Source: UBA493 sp035655435
Lineage (GTDB): Archaea; Iainarchaeota; Iainarchaeia; Iainarchaeales; Iainarchaeaceae
Reading direction: 5' to 3'
DNA: 18,440 nucleotides
NCBI GenBank assembly: GCA_035655435.1
Contig: DASRUN010000051.1
Span: forward strand, 1 to 18,440
The notes beneath the pieces are model-generated. The model was not told the origin of the DNA, ran no database searches, and saw only the letters and a list, made by a program, of their open reading frames with translations. Positions 11,757-18,440 of the stretch are shown here, in pieces. Made by a program: the position numbers and the translations under genes. The stretch's first letter is position 1. Each line of letters starts with the position of its first letter.

Positions 11757-13793
11757 AAGCCCAGATACTCAATATTGCTAACAATTTTTGTTCTTTCATT
11801 AAATTTTTCTTTTGCCGAATTCGAGCAACAAGACGAACCTTCACAAGGCTTCAATGTTCCAGGCGGTTTTGACTTAGGCCTTCCCGAATCTAGCGCAGCA
11901 GACCCGGAATATATTGCACAGGAAAAATTTGTTGATGAAATGACAACTGTTTACACTTGGATTGCAGCAAACAGCACACAATTTGTAAGTGGTTGCAGAG
12001 AGAATAGGGAACAACTAGTAACGACAATTAATTCAGTTATACAGCAGGCACAGGAAACCTCAACGGTCTGCAAGCTATTTGAAGCTGAAGCAGCTGCCTG
12101 CGACCCGGATTTATTCTGTTCAAGGTTTGAACATGGGATGCCAATCCCCCCCGGAATGGAATCGGCATTCAGGGAAGCGGGCCTTGACCCTGAAACCGTT
12201 TCTGTTAATGATATGACCCAGGATGTTGCCATCAAAATCTGCAAGGCACAATCCGGAAAAGAATTTGAAAGACAAAAAGAAAGAAATGAAAAAATGAAAG
12301 ATAATTTAAAGAGCCAGATTCCTGCATTCAGGCAGAAGTGCGAAGAATTCGAGAAAATGATGGAGCAAGGACGCCAAGGCCCAACGTTGCCTGATTTCCA
12401 ATTTGGAATGCCGCAACAAGGAGATTATGGTCCTCAGCAAGGCCAGCAATATGGTCCACCACAAGGGGATTATGGCCCTCCGATAGGAGATCACGGTCCA
12501 CAAACGGGGGATTACGGACCACCAGCAGGAGATTATGGTCCGCCAACAGGCGACTACGGTCCTCCGACAGGTCAGCCATACGACCAACCGCCTGAGCAAC
12601 AACCATTCCAGCAACCACAAGAAACAATTCAACAGCCTCAGGAAGTTTCACAACCAACAACTGAAACTACTCCAACTCCAGAACCTGCTCCGGCACCAGA
12701 GCCGACTCCTGAAGTTACAACCTCTCCACAGCCAAATGTATTGAACGCAATAACGGGATTTGCATTTATCCTGGCTTTCGAGGAAGAACCGGCTCAAACA
12801 ATTCCACAAGATTATAGTGCACCGCCTGAAGAATTTGTACCACCACAAGATTACAGTCAGCCTCCACAGGATTATCAACAAGGTTATCCTCCGCAAGAAT
12901 ATGATCAGGGGTATAGGTCGCCGATGCAAGGCGATAATTACGGCTTTGACCGGATATCTGAGGGAACTATGCCACATCAAGGCCAACCATTTGGCACGCC
13001 TGAAAATTATAGGCCACCGCAAGGAGATTCTTCCTATAATGAAGAAGGATTTAATCGTGAGAGGCAATTTGGGGATAGACAAGAAGGATTTGGATCACAA
13101 CAAAATAATGGCCCACAACAGGGAGGTCCACATATGGGTCCAAGCCCTGAAGAACTCTGTGAAATGTCTGATGATGAGTTAGTTGATTCATTTATTGGCA
13201 ACATGGATAAATTTGCACCGCAGGAAAGGGAAATAGATGCAATGTGCACAAGGGAGTCATCAAAAATTCTGAGGGAATTAAACGGCCTGAAACTCGGCAT
13301 TGCAAAATGCAAGGCAAATGCTGCAATAGACTGTGCTGCAAAACAGGAAAGCGTAAAAAGCTGCAATGAAATAAAAGAAAACCCCGAAACAATTTCAAAG
13401 ATATTAGTCAATACAATGTGCAGGCGCTTTGGAATAAGAGCAGATGCAACTGAAGCAAGAGGCGGTCTCTATGATGTTGCAACAGAATTCTACGATGACG
13501 ATCCCGCTCTTGCAAACCAGCTTGGAGATACGGCAGACAAGACAACTGAGGAGAGAAATAAATTGGGCTTCTTCAATTATATTCTTGGCGATTCGGAATA
13601 CGGCGGCAATCTACAAGAGAGAGCAGAAAAACTAAGGGGAGTAAGAGAAAGACTTGCTACTGAAGGAGATGCCGATCCACAGTCAATCTCACAAATCGAT
13701 GATGAAATAGAAAAACTCGAGACTGAAGGACAGCAATTCACCAATGTTTTTGACATAGGCAGGATAGGCAGGATGTTCGGCTCTAAAGAATAA
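11754..13793 (+). CDS. large secreted protein: two six-cysteine domains joined by a repeat-rich linker
   Basis: A clear signal peptide (MKPRYSILLTIFVLSLNFSFA) is followed by mature sequence starting near EFEQQ. Domain 1 (about residues 60-215) is helical with six Cys. A long Pro/Gln/Gly/Tyr-rich linker (about 216-460) contains GDYGPPx heptads and later QPPQDY/PPQEY units, plus a Pro/Glu/Thr stretch. Domain 2 (about 461-600) again has six Cys in a similar order, including a CK...C...C...(I/M)C pattern, so the two look like diverged copies. The last 80 residues are charged helices. Inside the linker, NVLNAITGFAFILAF (328-342) is an isolated hydrophobic patch. The protein is likely a cell-surface or extracellular protein with disulfides. 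I recognise no family; adhesion or envelope roles are guesses. Confidence 0.8.
   Translation: MKPRYSILLTIFVLSLNFSFAEFEQQDEPSQGFNVPGGFDLGLPESSAADPEYIAQEKFVDEMTTVYTWIAANSTQFVSGCRENREQLVTTINSVIQQAQETSTVCKLFEAEAAACDPDLFCSRFEHGMPIPPGMESAFREAGLDPETVSVNDMTQDVAIKICKAQSGKEFERQKERNEKMKDNLKSQIPAFRQKCEEFEKMMEQGRQGPTLPDFQFGMPQQGDYGPQQGQQYGPPQGDYGPPIGDHGPQTGDYGPPAGDYGPPTGDYGPPTGQPYDQPPEQQPFQQPQETIQQPQEVSQPTTETTPTPEPAPAPEPTPEVTTSPQPNVLNAITGFAFILAFEEEPAQTIPQDYSAPPEEFVPPQDYSQPPQDYQQGYPPQEYDQGYRSPMQGDNYGFDRISEGTMPHQGQPFGTPENYRPPQGDSSYNEEGFNRERQFGDRQEGFGSQQNNGPQQGGPHMGPSPEELCEMSDDELVDSFIGNMDKFAPQEREIDAMCTRESSKILRELNGLKLGIAKCKANAAIDCAAKQESVKSCNEIKENPETISKILVNTMCRRFGIRADATEARGGLYDVATEFYDDDPALANQLGDTADKTTEERNKLGFFNYILGDSEYGGNLQERAEKLRGVRERLATEGDADPQSISQIDDEIEKLETEGQQFTNVFDIGRIGRMFGSKE
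12420..12573 (+). repeat. 21-bp period coding repeat (GDYGPPx heptads)
   Basis: Residues about 223-273 of the secreted protein consist of GDYGPP-type units. Five consecutive 7-residue copies (GDYGPPI, GDHGPQT, GDYGPPA, GDYGPPT, GDYGPPT) follow a looser first part. Synonymous differences between copies show the array is not brand-new, but it could still change length by slippage or recombination. Confidence 0.8.
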
Positions 13794-13995
13794 ATATTAT
13801 TGAATGCCGGTTAGTTATTTTCTCAACAGCTATTTTCCCTTCTAAACATTTGCACAACAACTGTTTTTTTGTACATTAGGGTTTCCCTTTGTTTTAAACA
13901 TTATTATAAAAGAAAAATAGTTTCGACATTCAACCAAACCCTTTGGGGCGGATTGACGAAACCTTTTTATTGGTTTCAACCCTAAAAGAATAACC
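13794..13995. promoter_or_regulatory. intergenic region with inverted repeat around the XRE-gene TATA box
   Basis: The first half contains a T7 run (13864-13870) that may terminate the upstream gene. Near the right end, GAAACC (13958-13963) and GGTTTC (13972-13977) form a perfect inverted repeat enclosing TTTTTATT, the likely TATA box 25-32 bp before ATG 13996. A repressor on this site would block TBP, which suits autoregulation by the XRE-type product. No gene is seen in these 202 bp. Confidence 0.55.
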
Positions 13996-14697
13996 ATGGA
14001 TCAGCTTGCATCCGTAATAGCGGGCGAAATCGCCCTCTCAAAAGACCCCGGCTCTTCAATGAAAAAATGGAGAGAAATCTTCGGAGTAAACCAAACCGAA
14101 CTCGCGGAAGTACTAAAAGTTTCAAGCTCTACAATTTCAGATTATGAGGGAGGGAGAAGGAAAAGCCCGGGAATAGGGGTTGTCGCACGCTTAGTTCAAA
14201 GCCTGATTGGCATTGATGAAAAAAGAGGCGGAAAAATAAGAAAACAGCTCGAACAAAACTTTTCCCCAAAAACAGACGTATTCGATATAACCGAATTCTC
14301 AAAAGCAATTAACGGAAAAAAATTCCTCGAACTAATAGAAGGGGAATGCGTTGCAAATCCCGGAAAATTAAAAGAAACAAACATTTACGGTTACACATTA
14401 ATAGATTCGCTCAAAGTAATTCTTGATGTTCCTGTACACGATTATATGAAAATGTACGGGAAAACACCCGAACGCGCACTAATTTTCATGCAAGTTGACA
14501 CCGGAAGAAGCCCGATGATAGCTGTAAAGGTTGGAAGATTCTCAACGGAAATGCGCCCGAGCATAGTAGTATTGCACGGCATTGACAAGGTTGATCCTAT
14601 CGCACAAAAAATAGCCGAAGCGGAAAAAATTCCATTGCTCATAACAAAAAAACCCGTGGAAGAAATAAAAAAAGTGCTCGCGGAATTTGAATCGTGA
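13996..14697 (+). CDS. archaeal XRE-type HTH transcriptional regulator with C-terminal domain
   Basis: Residues about 22-72 form a Cro/C1-type HTH (KKWREIFGVNQTELAEVLKV then SSSTISDYEGGRRKSP). The remaining 160 residues resemble the conserved archaeal regulators of the COG1709 type, with a helical middle and an alpha/beta C-terminus (PERALIFMQVDTGRSPMIAV, RPSIVVLHGIDKVDPIAQKIAE, IPLLITKKPVEEI). The C-terminal part may sense a ligand or mediate oligomerisation; its effector is unknown. ATG 13996 follows a TATA box at leaderless spacing. That TATA box is enclosed by a GAAACC/GGTTTC palindrome, suggesting negative autoregulation. It ends 11 bp from an opposing gene. Confidence 0.88.
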   Translation: MDQLASVIAGEIALSKDPGSSMKKWREIFGVNQTELAEVLKVSSSTISDYEGGRRKSPGIGVVARLVQSLIGIDEKRGGKIRKQLEQNFSPKTDVFDITEFSKAINGKKFLELIEGECVANPGKLKETNIYGYTLIDSLKVILDVPVHDYMKMYGKTPERALIFMQVDTGRSPMIAVKVGRFSTEMRPSIVVLHGIDKVDPIAQKIAEAEKIPLLITKKPVEEIKKVLAEFES

Positions 14698-14708
14698 AAA
14701 ATATTTTT

Positions 14709-15074
14709 TTAATTAGATTTTTTTTCTGAATGCATTGTAATGTCCGCATTATTTTCAACGGCATTTATAACATTGCGGAGCGGCAAAGAAAAACTAAGAA
14801 TTTTTTTATTGTACGCTTCCAAACCACAGGATTCAAATCCTTTGGATTCTAATTCTTTTAATCTTTTAACAAGAAGATCACGCCCATCATTTATTTTTCT
14901 TGCAAAACCATAACAAGTCAAAACAGAAGAATAATTCAGCACATTTTGATTATTAGGCAAAATCGCGGCATTGAGATCTTTCAGATGCACATCTAAACGC
15001 ACACGAGCTTCAGCCTGAGTCAGACGTGGCCTTTTGGGTTTAATGAGCCTTGGGAAAGATGATCCTTTTCGCAT
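14709..15074 (-). CDS. small basic protein of unknown function (121 aa)
   Basis: I do not recognise this protein. The N-terminus is basic and Pro-rich (MRKGSSFPRLIKPKRPRL). A probable helix follows (TQAEARVRLDVHLKDLNAAI), then a segment with two Cys about 29 residues apart (VLTCYGFARK and FESCGLEAYN), and a hydrophilic C-terminus. The pattern of amphipathic helices suggests a compact helical fold. ATG 15074 has GATTTAAATTC (complement of 15099-15109) 25-35 bp upstream, a TATA box at leaderless distance. That box overlaps the 3' end of the NMD3 gene on the same strand, so it may have its own message besides read-through. No membrane segment or known motif is visible. Confidence 0.65.
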   Translation of the reverse strand: MRKGSSFPRLIKPKRPRLTQAEARVRLDVHLKDLNAAILPNNQNVLNYSSVLTCYGFARKINDGRDLLVKRLKELESKGFESCGLEAYNKKILSFSLPLRNVINAVENNADITMHSEKKSN

Positions 15075-15102
15075 ACTAAATAGTTTAACGAATAACCAGA
15101 AT

Positions 15103-15825
15103 TTAAATCTTCACAGGAAACCTTAAACAAAAAGTGTGCCTATATTTTTCTTTCCCGTTTCCGTCCTGCCCCAAAAGCTTATTAGAATAATTCACTTCCC
15201 CATGAAATTTTTTTGCAACACGATCCGCAACCTTTCGCGCGGCCTTTTTCGAACCAACCAAAACATCATAACCGCCACGCTCCTTTTTAACGTCAATAGC
15301 AACCGAAAGCTCTTCCTTGGCTTTTTCAACATCCAACTCCGCAAGAATAATATTCAAACCATCCTGCTCTTCTTTAAGAGGAACTTTTTCCATAAACCTA
15401 ATCTGAATAATGGCCTCGTGGTAATAGGAAGCGATTTTCATCGACGCATCGGAAATAGTATTATTGAATTTCAACTTGGAATCAAAATGTAATGGAAGCC
15501 TAACTCCCTGCAATTCGGTTTCAAAAGAAATTTTTGCTGCAACGGACTTTTCGCCCGGCACAAAACTAAAAGAAAGATTTTCCACCAAAAGCTTTTTGGG
15601 TTTTGCAAGACGCTTAACTTCGTGCTCCAAAATTTCCGCATAAGCAGGATCCGCATTCGGAAGCCAATGCGTGCCGACCTTTACCTTATCGCTACGCCTA
15701 TCATAATCAACGCGAATCTCCTTGGGAAAATTAAGGACACTATTGGCTTCAAGAAAACAATCAACACAAAGCGATTCAATGAGATTGACGCTTTCCTTTC
15801 CGCACTTAACACAAAAACGCTTCAT
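15103..15825 (-). CDS. NMD3-like ribosome biogenesis protein, single zinc knuckle
   Basis: Archaeal NMD3 homologues are related to the eukaryotic adaptor that exports and matures the large ribosomal subunit. The N-terminus has one CxxC pair at residues 5-8 (CVKC) and another at 20-23 (CVDC), together a four-Cys zinc site, then LNFPKEIRVDYDRRSDKVKVGTHWL. In most relatives this second stretch carries further Cys pairs, which are replaced here. The rest follows the family: ILEHEVKRLAKP, a strand-rich centre, and a C-terminal part ending KEKYRHTFCLRFPVKI. At 240 aa it is a compact version. It is the last gene of an apparent operon with the beta-CASP RNase and a membrane protein, but a structured 126-nt leader separates it from them. 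Confidence 0.85.
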   Translation of the reverse strand: MKRFCVKCGKESVNLIESLCVDCFLEANSVLNFPKEIRVDYDRRSDKVKVGTHWLPNADPAYAEILEHEVKRLAKPKKLLVENLSFSFVPGEKSVAAKISFETELQGVRLPLHFDSKLKFNNTISDASMKIASYYHEAIIQIRFMEKVPLKEEQDGLNIILAELDVEKAKEELSVAIDVKKERGGYDVLVGSKKAARKVADRVAKKFHGEVNYSNKLLGQDGNGKEKYRHTFCLRFPVKI

Positions 15826-15951
15826 TTCAGCGACACCTCGCTGAAAGAGGTGTGCGACCTACGGTCACACGAGCTTTGCTTTGACAGGAGCTGTGCACTA
15901 GAACATAATCTTGAGTTACTAAACACCATACTGGTCACCGCTGCTGACACA
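15826..15951 (-). promoter_or_regulatory. structured leader of the NMD3 gene with overlapping hairpins
   Basis: On the minus strand, right before the NMD3 ATG, three hairpins can form. A: GTGTGACC/GGTCGCAC with a 3-base loop (15852-15870, one G-U pair). B: ACACCTC/GAGGTGT with a 7-base loop (15833-15853). C: TTCAGCGA/TCGCTGAA with a 4-base loop (15826-15845). C touches the start codon. B overlaps both A and C, so A+C and B are alternative folds. The segment is richer in GC than its neighbours. It could be a regulatory leader, a small RNA or a REP-like palindromic repeat. Confidence 0.6.
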
Positions 15952-16737
15952 TCATTTTTGCTTCACATAATGCAAGTAGAATACAGGATTCAGTACAAAC
16001 AAATAACTATAAACATACGCTGTTAGAAAACGCACAATCACAAACGCAACCCAAAAAAACCCAGATTCCTCCGAAGCGGGGAAAAATTCTATTAGGAAAG
16101 CCAAGCCGAAAGAAATTGCGGAAAGGAGAAAACTAATCACAGTGGCCTTTGCAACGTCCCCTTTATTTTTCAGGGAAAACGCAATTGATTTTCTAATTGA
16201 AGCGATCGCTGAATTTTTTTCAAGCGCGACAATCGGATAAATTAGGTAAAAGAAAAAAACAATTATCAAAATCAAAACCAAATAAACACCGGAGAACAAT
16301 ACAAAGTAATCAAATTCCTCCACAAAAAGCATTGCAAGCGGAACCGAAACAATGAAGGCAAAAAGAATAAACGCCAATTCAATCCCGATCAAAGTGGGCA
16401 TTGTGACGCCGATTTTTTTCCAAGCAGAACTAAAAGCGGCACGCAGATCAAGGGATTTTTTATTTTTCACCTGTTCAACCATGAAAGGATACATCGAACC
16501 CACAAAGAGATCAATTAAAGTCACAATAAGCGTTCCGACAAAAATCAACGTAACATTCGCAAGCAACGGAGTAAGCGTATCAAATTCCTGTGCAACAACA
16601 AATTGGTTTGTTAAATCGGCGGTTGCAATGAGCAAAAAACTATTTAAAATTGCAATAAGAAGTTTTGGAATAATAAATTTCGGATTTGCGGAAAAAACCT
16701 CAAAAGAATCCTTAAGGGTTTCCGAAAACTTTGTCAT
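15952..16737 (-). CDS. six-helix membrane protein of unknown function
   Basis: The 261-aa product begins with a cytoplasmic-type amphipathic stretch (MTKFSETLKDSFEVFSANP). It then has about six hydrophobic helices, around residues 24-42, 58-85, 110-137, 143-172, 196-220 and 228-257. Between helices lie charged loops such as VEQVKNKKSLDLRAAFSSAWKK and LEKNSAIASIRKSIAFSLKNKGD. The repeated pattern of a short amphipathic helix ('A..S..K') before a membrane pair resembles DUF975/DUF7847-type archaeal membrane proteins. No catalytic motif is seen. The ATG overlaps the stop of the upstream RNase gene (ATGA), so the two are translationally coupled. Confidence 0.8.
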   Translation of the reverse strand: MTKFSETLKDSFEVFSANPKFIIPKLLIAILNSFLLIATADLTNQFVVAQEFDTLTPLLANVTLIFVGTLIVTLIDLFVGSMYPFMVEQVKNKKSLDLRAAFSSAWKKIGVTMPTLIGIELAFILFAFIVSVPLAMLFVEEFDYFVLFSGVYLVLILIIVFFFYLIYPIVALEKNSAIASIRKSIAFSLKNKGDVAKATVISFLLSAISFGLAFLIEFFPASEESGFFWVAFVIVRFLTAYVYSYLFVLNPVFYLHYVKQK

Positions 16738-17999
16738 AACTCAACCTCTTTCCCAAGCTCAGGAACAACGGGTTCGAAACCCTCTTCCTTAATGCTCTTC
16801 GCGAATTTCTTTGTAATTTCAGCATCGCCGTGAACACAAATAACCTTTTCCGGATTCATTTTTTTTATTGCATTAAACAACTCATCCCTTCCCGCGTGCG
16901 CACTGAAATCAAAATGCTTAACCCTAGCTTTTACTTTAACAACCAAACCCTCAATGTTAATTTTCCCCGTATCAAGAAGTATTCTCCCGGGGGTTTCGGC
17001 AACCTGATAACCCGTAAGAAGAATAGAAGAATTTGGATCATTATAAATTTCCGGCAAATAAGCGTAAACAGAACCCCCTTGCATCATACCGGAAGTGCAG
17101 ACAATAATACTCGGTTCTTTCAAAGCCTTTTTGCGCATTTTAAAATTTTTAACCCAATTAACTTTGTCCAAAGCTTTTTTCAAAAATTTGTGATCCTTCA
17201 CATAAGTAGGATTGGCAAGATACACGAGCGCAACCTTTTGCCCCATTCCATCAAAATAAATCGGAGCCTCAACATGATATTCGTGCAAAACATCCAAAAT
17301 TTCCTGGCTTCTCCCAACAGCAAAACTCGGAAGCAAAGCATGGCCTCCTTTATCAATCGTATCCTGAACCATTCCAACAAATTCCTTTTCGGTTTCCTTC
17401 CTATTCGGATGATCCCTATCCCCATAAGTTGATTCCGTAATAAAATAATCGCACTCTTTTATTTTCTCAAACTCCGCAGGATTGTGAAGACGGGTTTCTG
17501 TATACCTATAATCACCGCTGTAAACAAGAGTCTTATTGCGCAAACGCAATTCCGTTAATGCTGAACCCGCAATGTGGCCGGCATCATAAAAAACCATGGA
17601 AGTATTCTCGGTAATATCCATGGGTTTGTTGTAACCAACGGGAAAAGTGTGCTTTTCGGTTTTTGCAATTTCATCCTTATCGAATTTTGCATCCATTCCC
17701 TCCAAACCGGCAATTTTCAAAGTGTCAAACCACAAAATACGCGCAATATCCAAGGTTGGAGGAGTCATATAACACAAACAATTTGTTTCCTGAAACAAAT
17801 GAGGGAGATTCCCACTATGATCCAAATGCGCGTGAGAAATAATTGCGGCATTCAAATTGGTTTTCACCGGCAAAGGATATTCAGTTCCTTTTGGGGTTAG
17901 TTTAACACCGTAATCAAAGAGAATTTTGTCGCCGTCATCAATCAGAAAAGCACTTCGCCCTACTTCCTGCGACGCGCCTTTAAACGTAATTCTAACCAT
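16734..17999 (-). CDS. beta-CASP metallo-hydrolase RNase, aCPSF2-like
   Basis: This is a metallo-beta-lactamase/beta-CASP nuclease that would cut or trim RNA with two zinc ions. In order it shows GASQEVGRSAFLID, the zinc motif SHAHLDHSG (around residues 55-63), DAGHIAGSA and YSGDYRYTE. The beta-CASP region follows with motif A ITESTYGDRDH and LLPSFAVGRSQEIL. Later come IVCTSGMMQGGSVYAYL, motif C FDFSAHAGRDEL, and the final VHGD. All metal ligands appear intact. No KH domains precede it, which excludes aCPSF1; its 421-aa length fits aCPSF2 rather than the longer RNase J type. It heads an operon with the membrane protein and NMD3. CTATTTAAA (complement of 18030-18038) serves as its TATA box. 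Confidence 0.92.
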   Translation of the reverse strand: MVRITFKGASQEVGRSAFLIDDGDKILFDYGVKLTPKGTEYPLPVKTNLNAAIISHAHLDHSGNLPHLFQETNCLCYMTPPTLDIARILWFDTLKIAGLEGMDAKFDKDEIAKTEKHTFPVGYNKPMDITENTSMVFYDAGHIAGSALTELRLRNKTLVYSGDYRYTETRLHNPAEFEKIKECDYFITESTYGDRDHPNRKETEKEFVGMVQDTIDKGGHALLPSFAVGRSQEILDVLHEYHVEAPIYFDGMGQKVALVYLANPTYVKDHKFLKKALDKVNWVKNFKMRKKALKEPSIIVCTSGMMQGGSVYAYLPEIYNDPNSSILLTGYQVAETPGRILLDTGKINIEGLVVKVKARVKHFDFSAHAGRDELFNAIKKMNPEKVICVHGDAEITKKFAKSIKEEGFEPVVPELGKEVEL

Positions 18000-18100
18000 T
18001 AAACCCCGAGGAAATTGAACGGCAACATGTTTAAATAGCTATTTTGGATTCCGGGGAAAAAGAAACCAATAAATAGTACAATGTGCACAATGTATTACAT
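18000..18100. promoter_or_regulatory. divergent promoter region, beta-CASP RNase / PIN-domain gene
   Basis: CTATTTAAA on the minus strand (18030-18038) serves the RNase gene, and AATAAATAG (18068-18076) lies 25-33 bp before the PIN-gene ATG. Between that TATA box and ATG 18101, ACAATGT occurs twice (18078-18084, 18087-18093) with a two-base gap, a possible operator half-site pair. No VapB-like antitoxin frame is seen here. Confidence 0.5.
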
Positions 18101-18440
18101 ATGCTTGTCGTGAATGATTCAATGGTTTTGATTCACCTCGCGAAAATAACCCTTCTTGAAAAAAGCTGCGATCATTTCGGCACTGTAATGATTCCGGAAG
18201 CCGTGTTTCTGGAATCGGTAAAGACCGGGAAAACCAGAGGTTTTGAGGACGCAATTCTGATTGAGAGCATCATAAAAAAAGGGAAAATAACGGTGAAAAA
18301 AATAGGAAAAAAGGAACAGCTCAAAAAAATAAACCAATACAACATATTTGGCGGAGAGGCGGAGGCGATTGCGCTTTACTGGCAGGAAAACGCCGACCTT
18401 TTGGCGTGCGACGACGACAATGTGCGGAAAAAAAAAGGTC
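18101..18440 (+). CDS. PIN-domain protein (VapC/DUF3368-like), partial
   Basis: I translated this from ATG 18101; the frame stays open to the window edge (113 codons), so the C-terminus is missing. The start LVVNDSMVLIHLAKITLLE gives the first catalytic Asp at residue 6. VMIPEAVFLESV carries a conserved Glu at 38. GGEAEAIALYW (around 88-98) and LLACDDDNVRKK supply the later acidic residues. This set matches PIN ribonucleases of the DUF3368 group, often toxins of VapBC systems. No antitoxin precedes it; any partner would have to lie downstream or be absent. It appears leaderless, with a promoter divergent from the RNase operon. The alternative ATG at 18081 is in another frame and stops after ten codons. 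Confidence 0.8.
   Translation, partial: MLVVNDSMVLIHLAKITLLEKSCDHFGTVMIPEAVFLESVKTGKTRGFEDAILIESIIKKGKITVKKIGKKEQLKKINQYNIFGGEAEAIALYWQENADLLACDDDNVRKKKG

Noticed and set aside
12306..13182. Several long frames on both strands over the linker of the secreted protein
   Set aside because: A 21-bp-period, Pro/Gln-rich repeat keeps stops out of other frames. The products are Trp/Leu/Arg-rich nonsense without domain features.
15622..16026. 134-aa + strand ORF crossing the NMD3 leader
   Set aside because: It is antisense to both NMD3 and the membrane protein. It runs through the hairpin region and has no recognisable features.
18003..18057. CCCCGAGGAA ... TTCCGGGG inverted repeat around the RNase promoter
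   Set aside because: The arms differ by an inserted base and are about 37 bp apart. It is plausible by chance, and nothing else supports it.
1..18440. CRISPR array, rRNA, or complete insertion sequence
   Set aside because: No regularly spaced repeats, no rRNA-like stretches, and no transposase or terminal inverted repeats were found on either strand.

Overview
The window is archaeal chromosomal DNA. The evidence is a fibrillarin/Nop5 pair, archaeal NMD3, an archaeal-type beta-CASP RNase, the archaea-specific pantoate kinase and phosphopantothenate synthetase, and FtsZ with archaeal features. It also has TATA boxes about 25-30 bp ahead of mostly leaderless genes, and tRNAs without encoded CCA. 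The AT-rich composition, tight packing with ATGA overlaps, compact proteins (GlyRS about 495 aa, Nop5 without its N-terminal domain, NMD3 with one zinc knuckle) and lone small genes suggest a small-genome lineage, possibly DPANN. This assignment is inference, not proof.

Layout. 1-810: an Lrp/AsnC regulator cut by the window edge (-), a 56-aa two-helix membrane protein (+) and tRNA-Thr(CGU) (-). 879-5179: a + strand operon glyS - nop5 - fibrillarin - pantoate kinase, covering translation, box C/D RNA methylation and CoA synthesis. 5183-5743: a lone multi-HTH DNA-binding protein (-) that shares a symmetric promoter with the next pair. 5793-7087: phosphopantothenate synthetase - polyprenol kinase-like membrane protein. 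7141-7963: tRNA-Arg(CCU) followed by a RelB/RelE-like toxin-antitoxin pair and a DUF2283 gene. An imperfect copy of the tRNA 3' end lies at the far side, so this looks like a tiny island inserted at a tRNA gene. 7964-8518: an unknown basic protein (-).

8519-9865: ftsZ, with a hairpin leader, a TTG start and a hairpin/T-tract terminator. 9866-11293: an AT-rich, probably foreign AAA+/winged-helix ATPase behind a promoter rich in GTTATAA motifs. 11385-11540: a 51-aa membrane protein (-). 11754-13793: a large secreted protein with two six-cysteine domains joined by Gly/Asp/Tyr/Pro/Gln-rich repeats. Its start region is an exact 16-bp tandem duplication. 13996-14697: an XRE-type regulator with an inverted repeat around its TATA box.

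14709-17999 (-): a small unknown gene and an operon of beta-CASP RNase - six-helix membrane protein - NMD3. The last gene is preceded by a 126-nt leader with overlapping, mutually exclusive hairpins. 18101-end: a PIN-domain protein cut by the window edge.

The core is housekeeping RNA and ribosome biology plus CoA synthesis. The best candidates for something new are the tRNA-flanked toxin-antitoxin island, the truncated Nop5 with an RNA-binding-like tail, the duplicated translation start of the secreted protein, the NMD3 leader and the foreign ATPase with its repeat-rich promoter.
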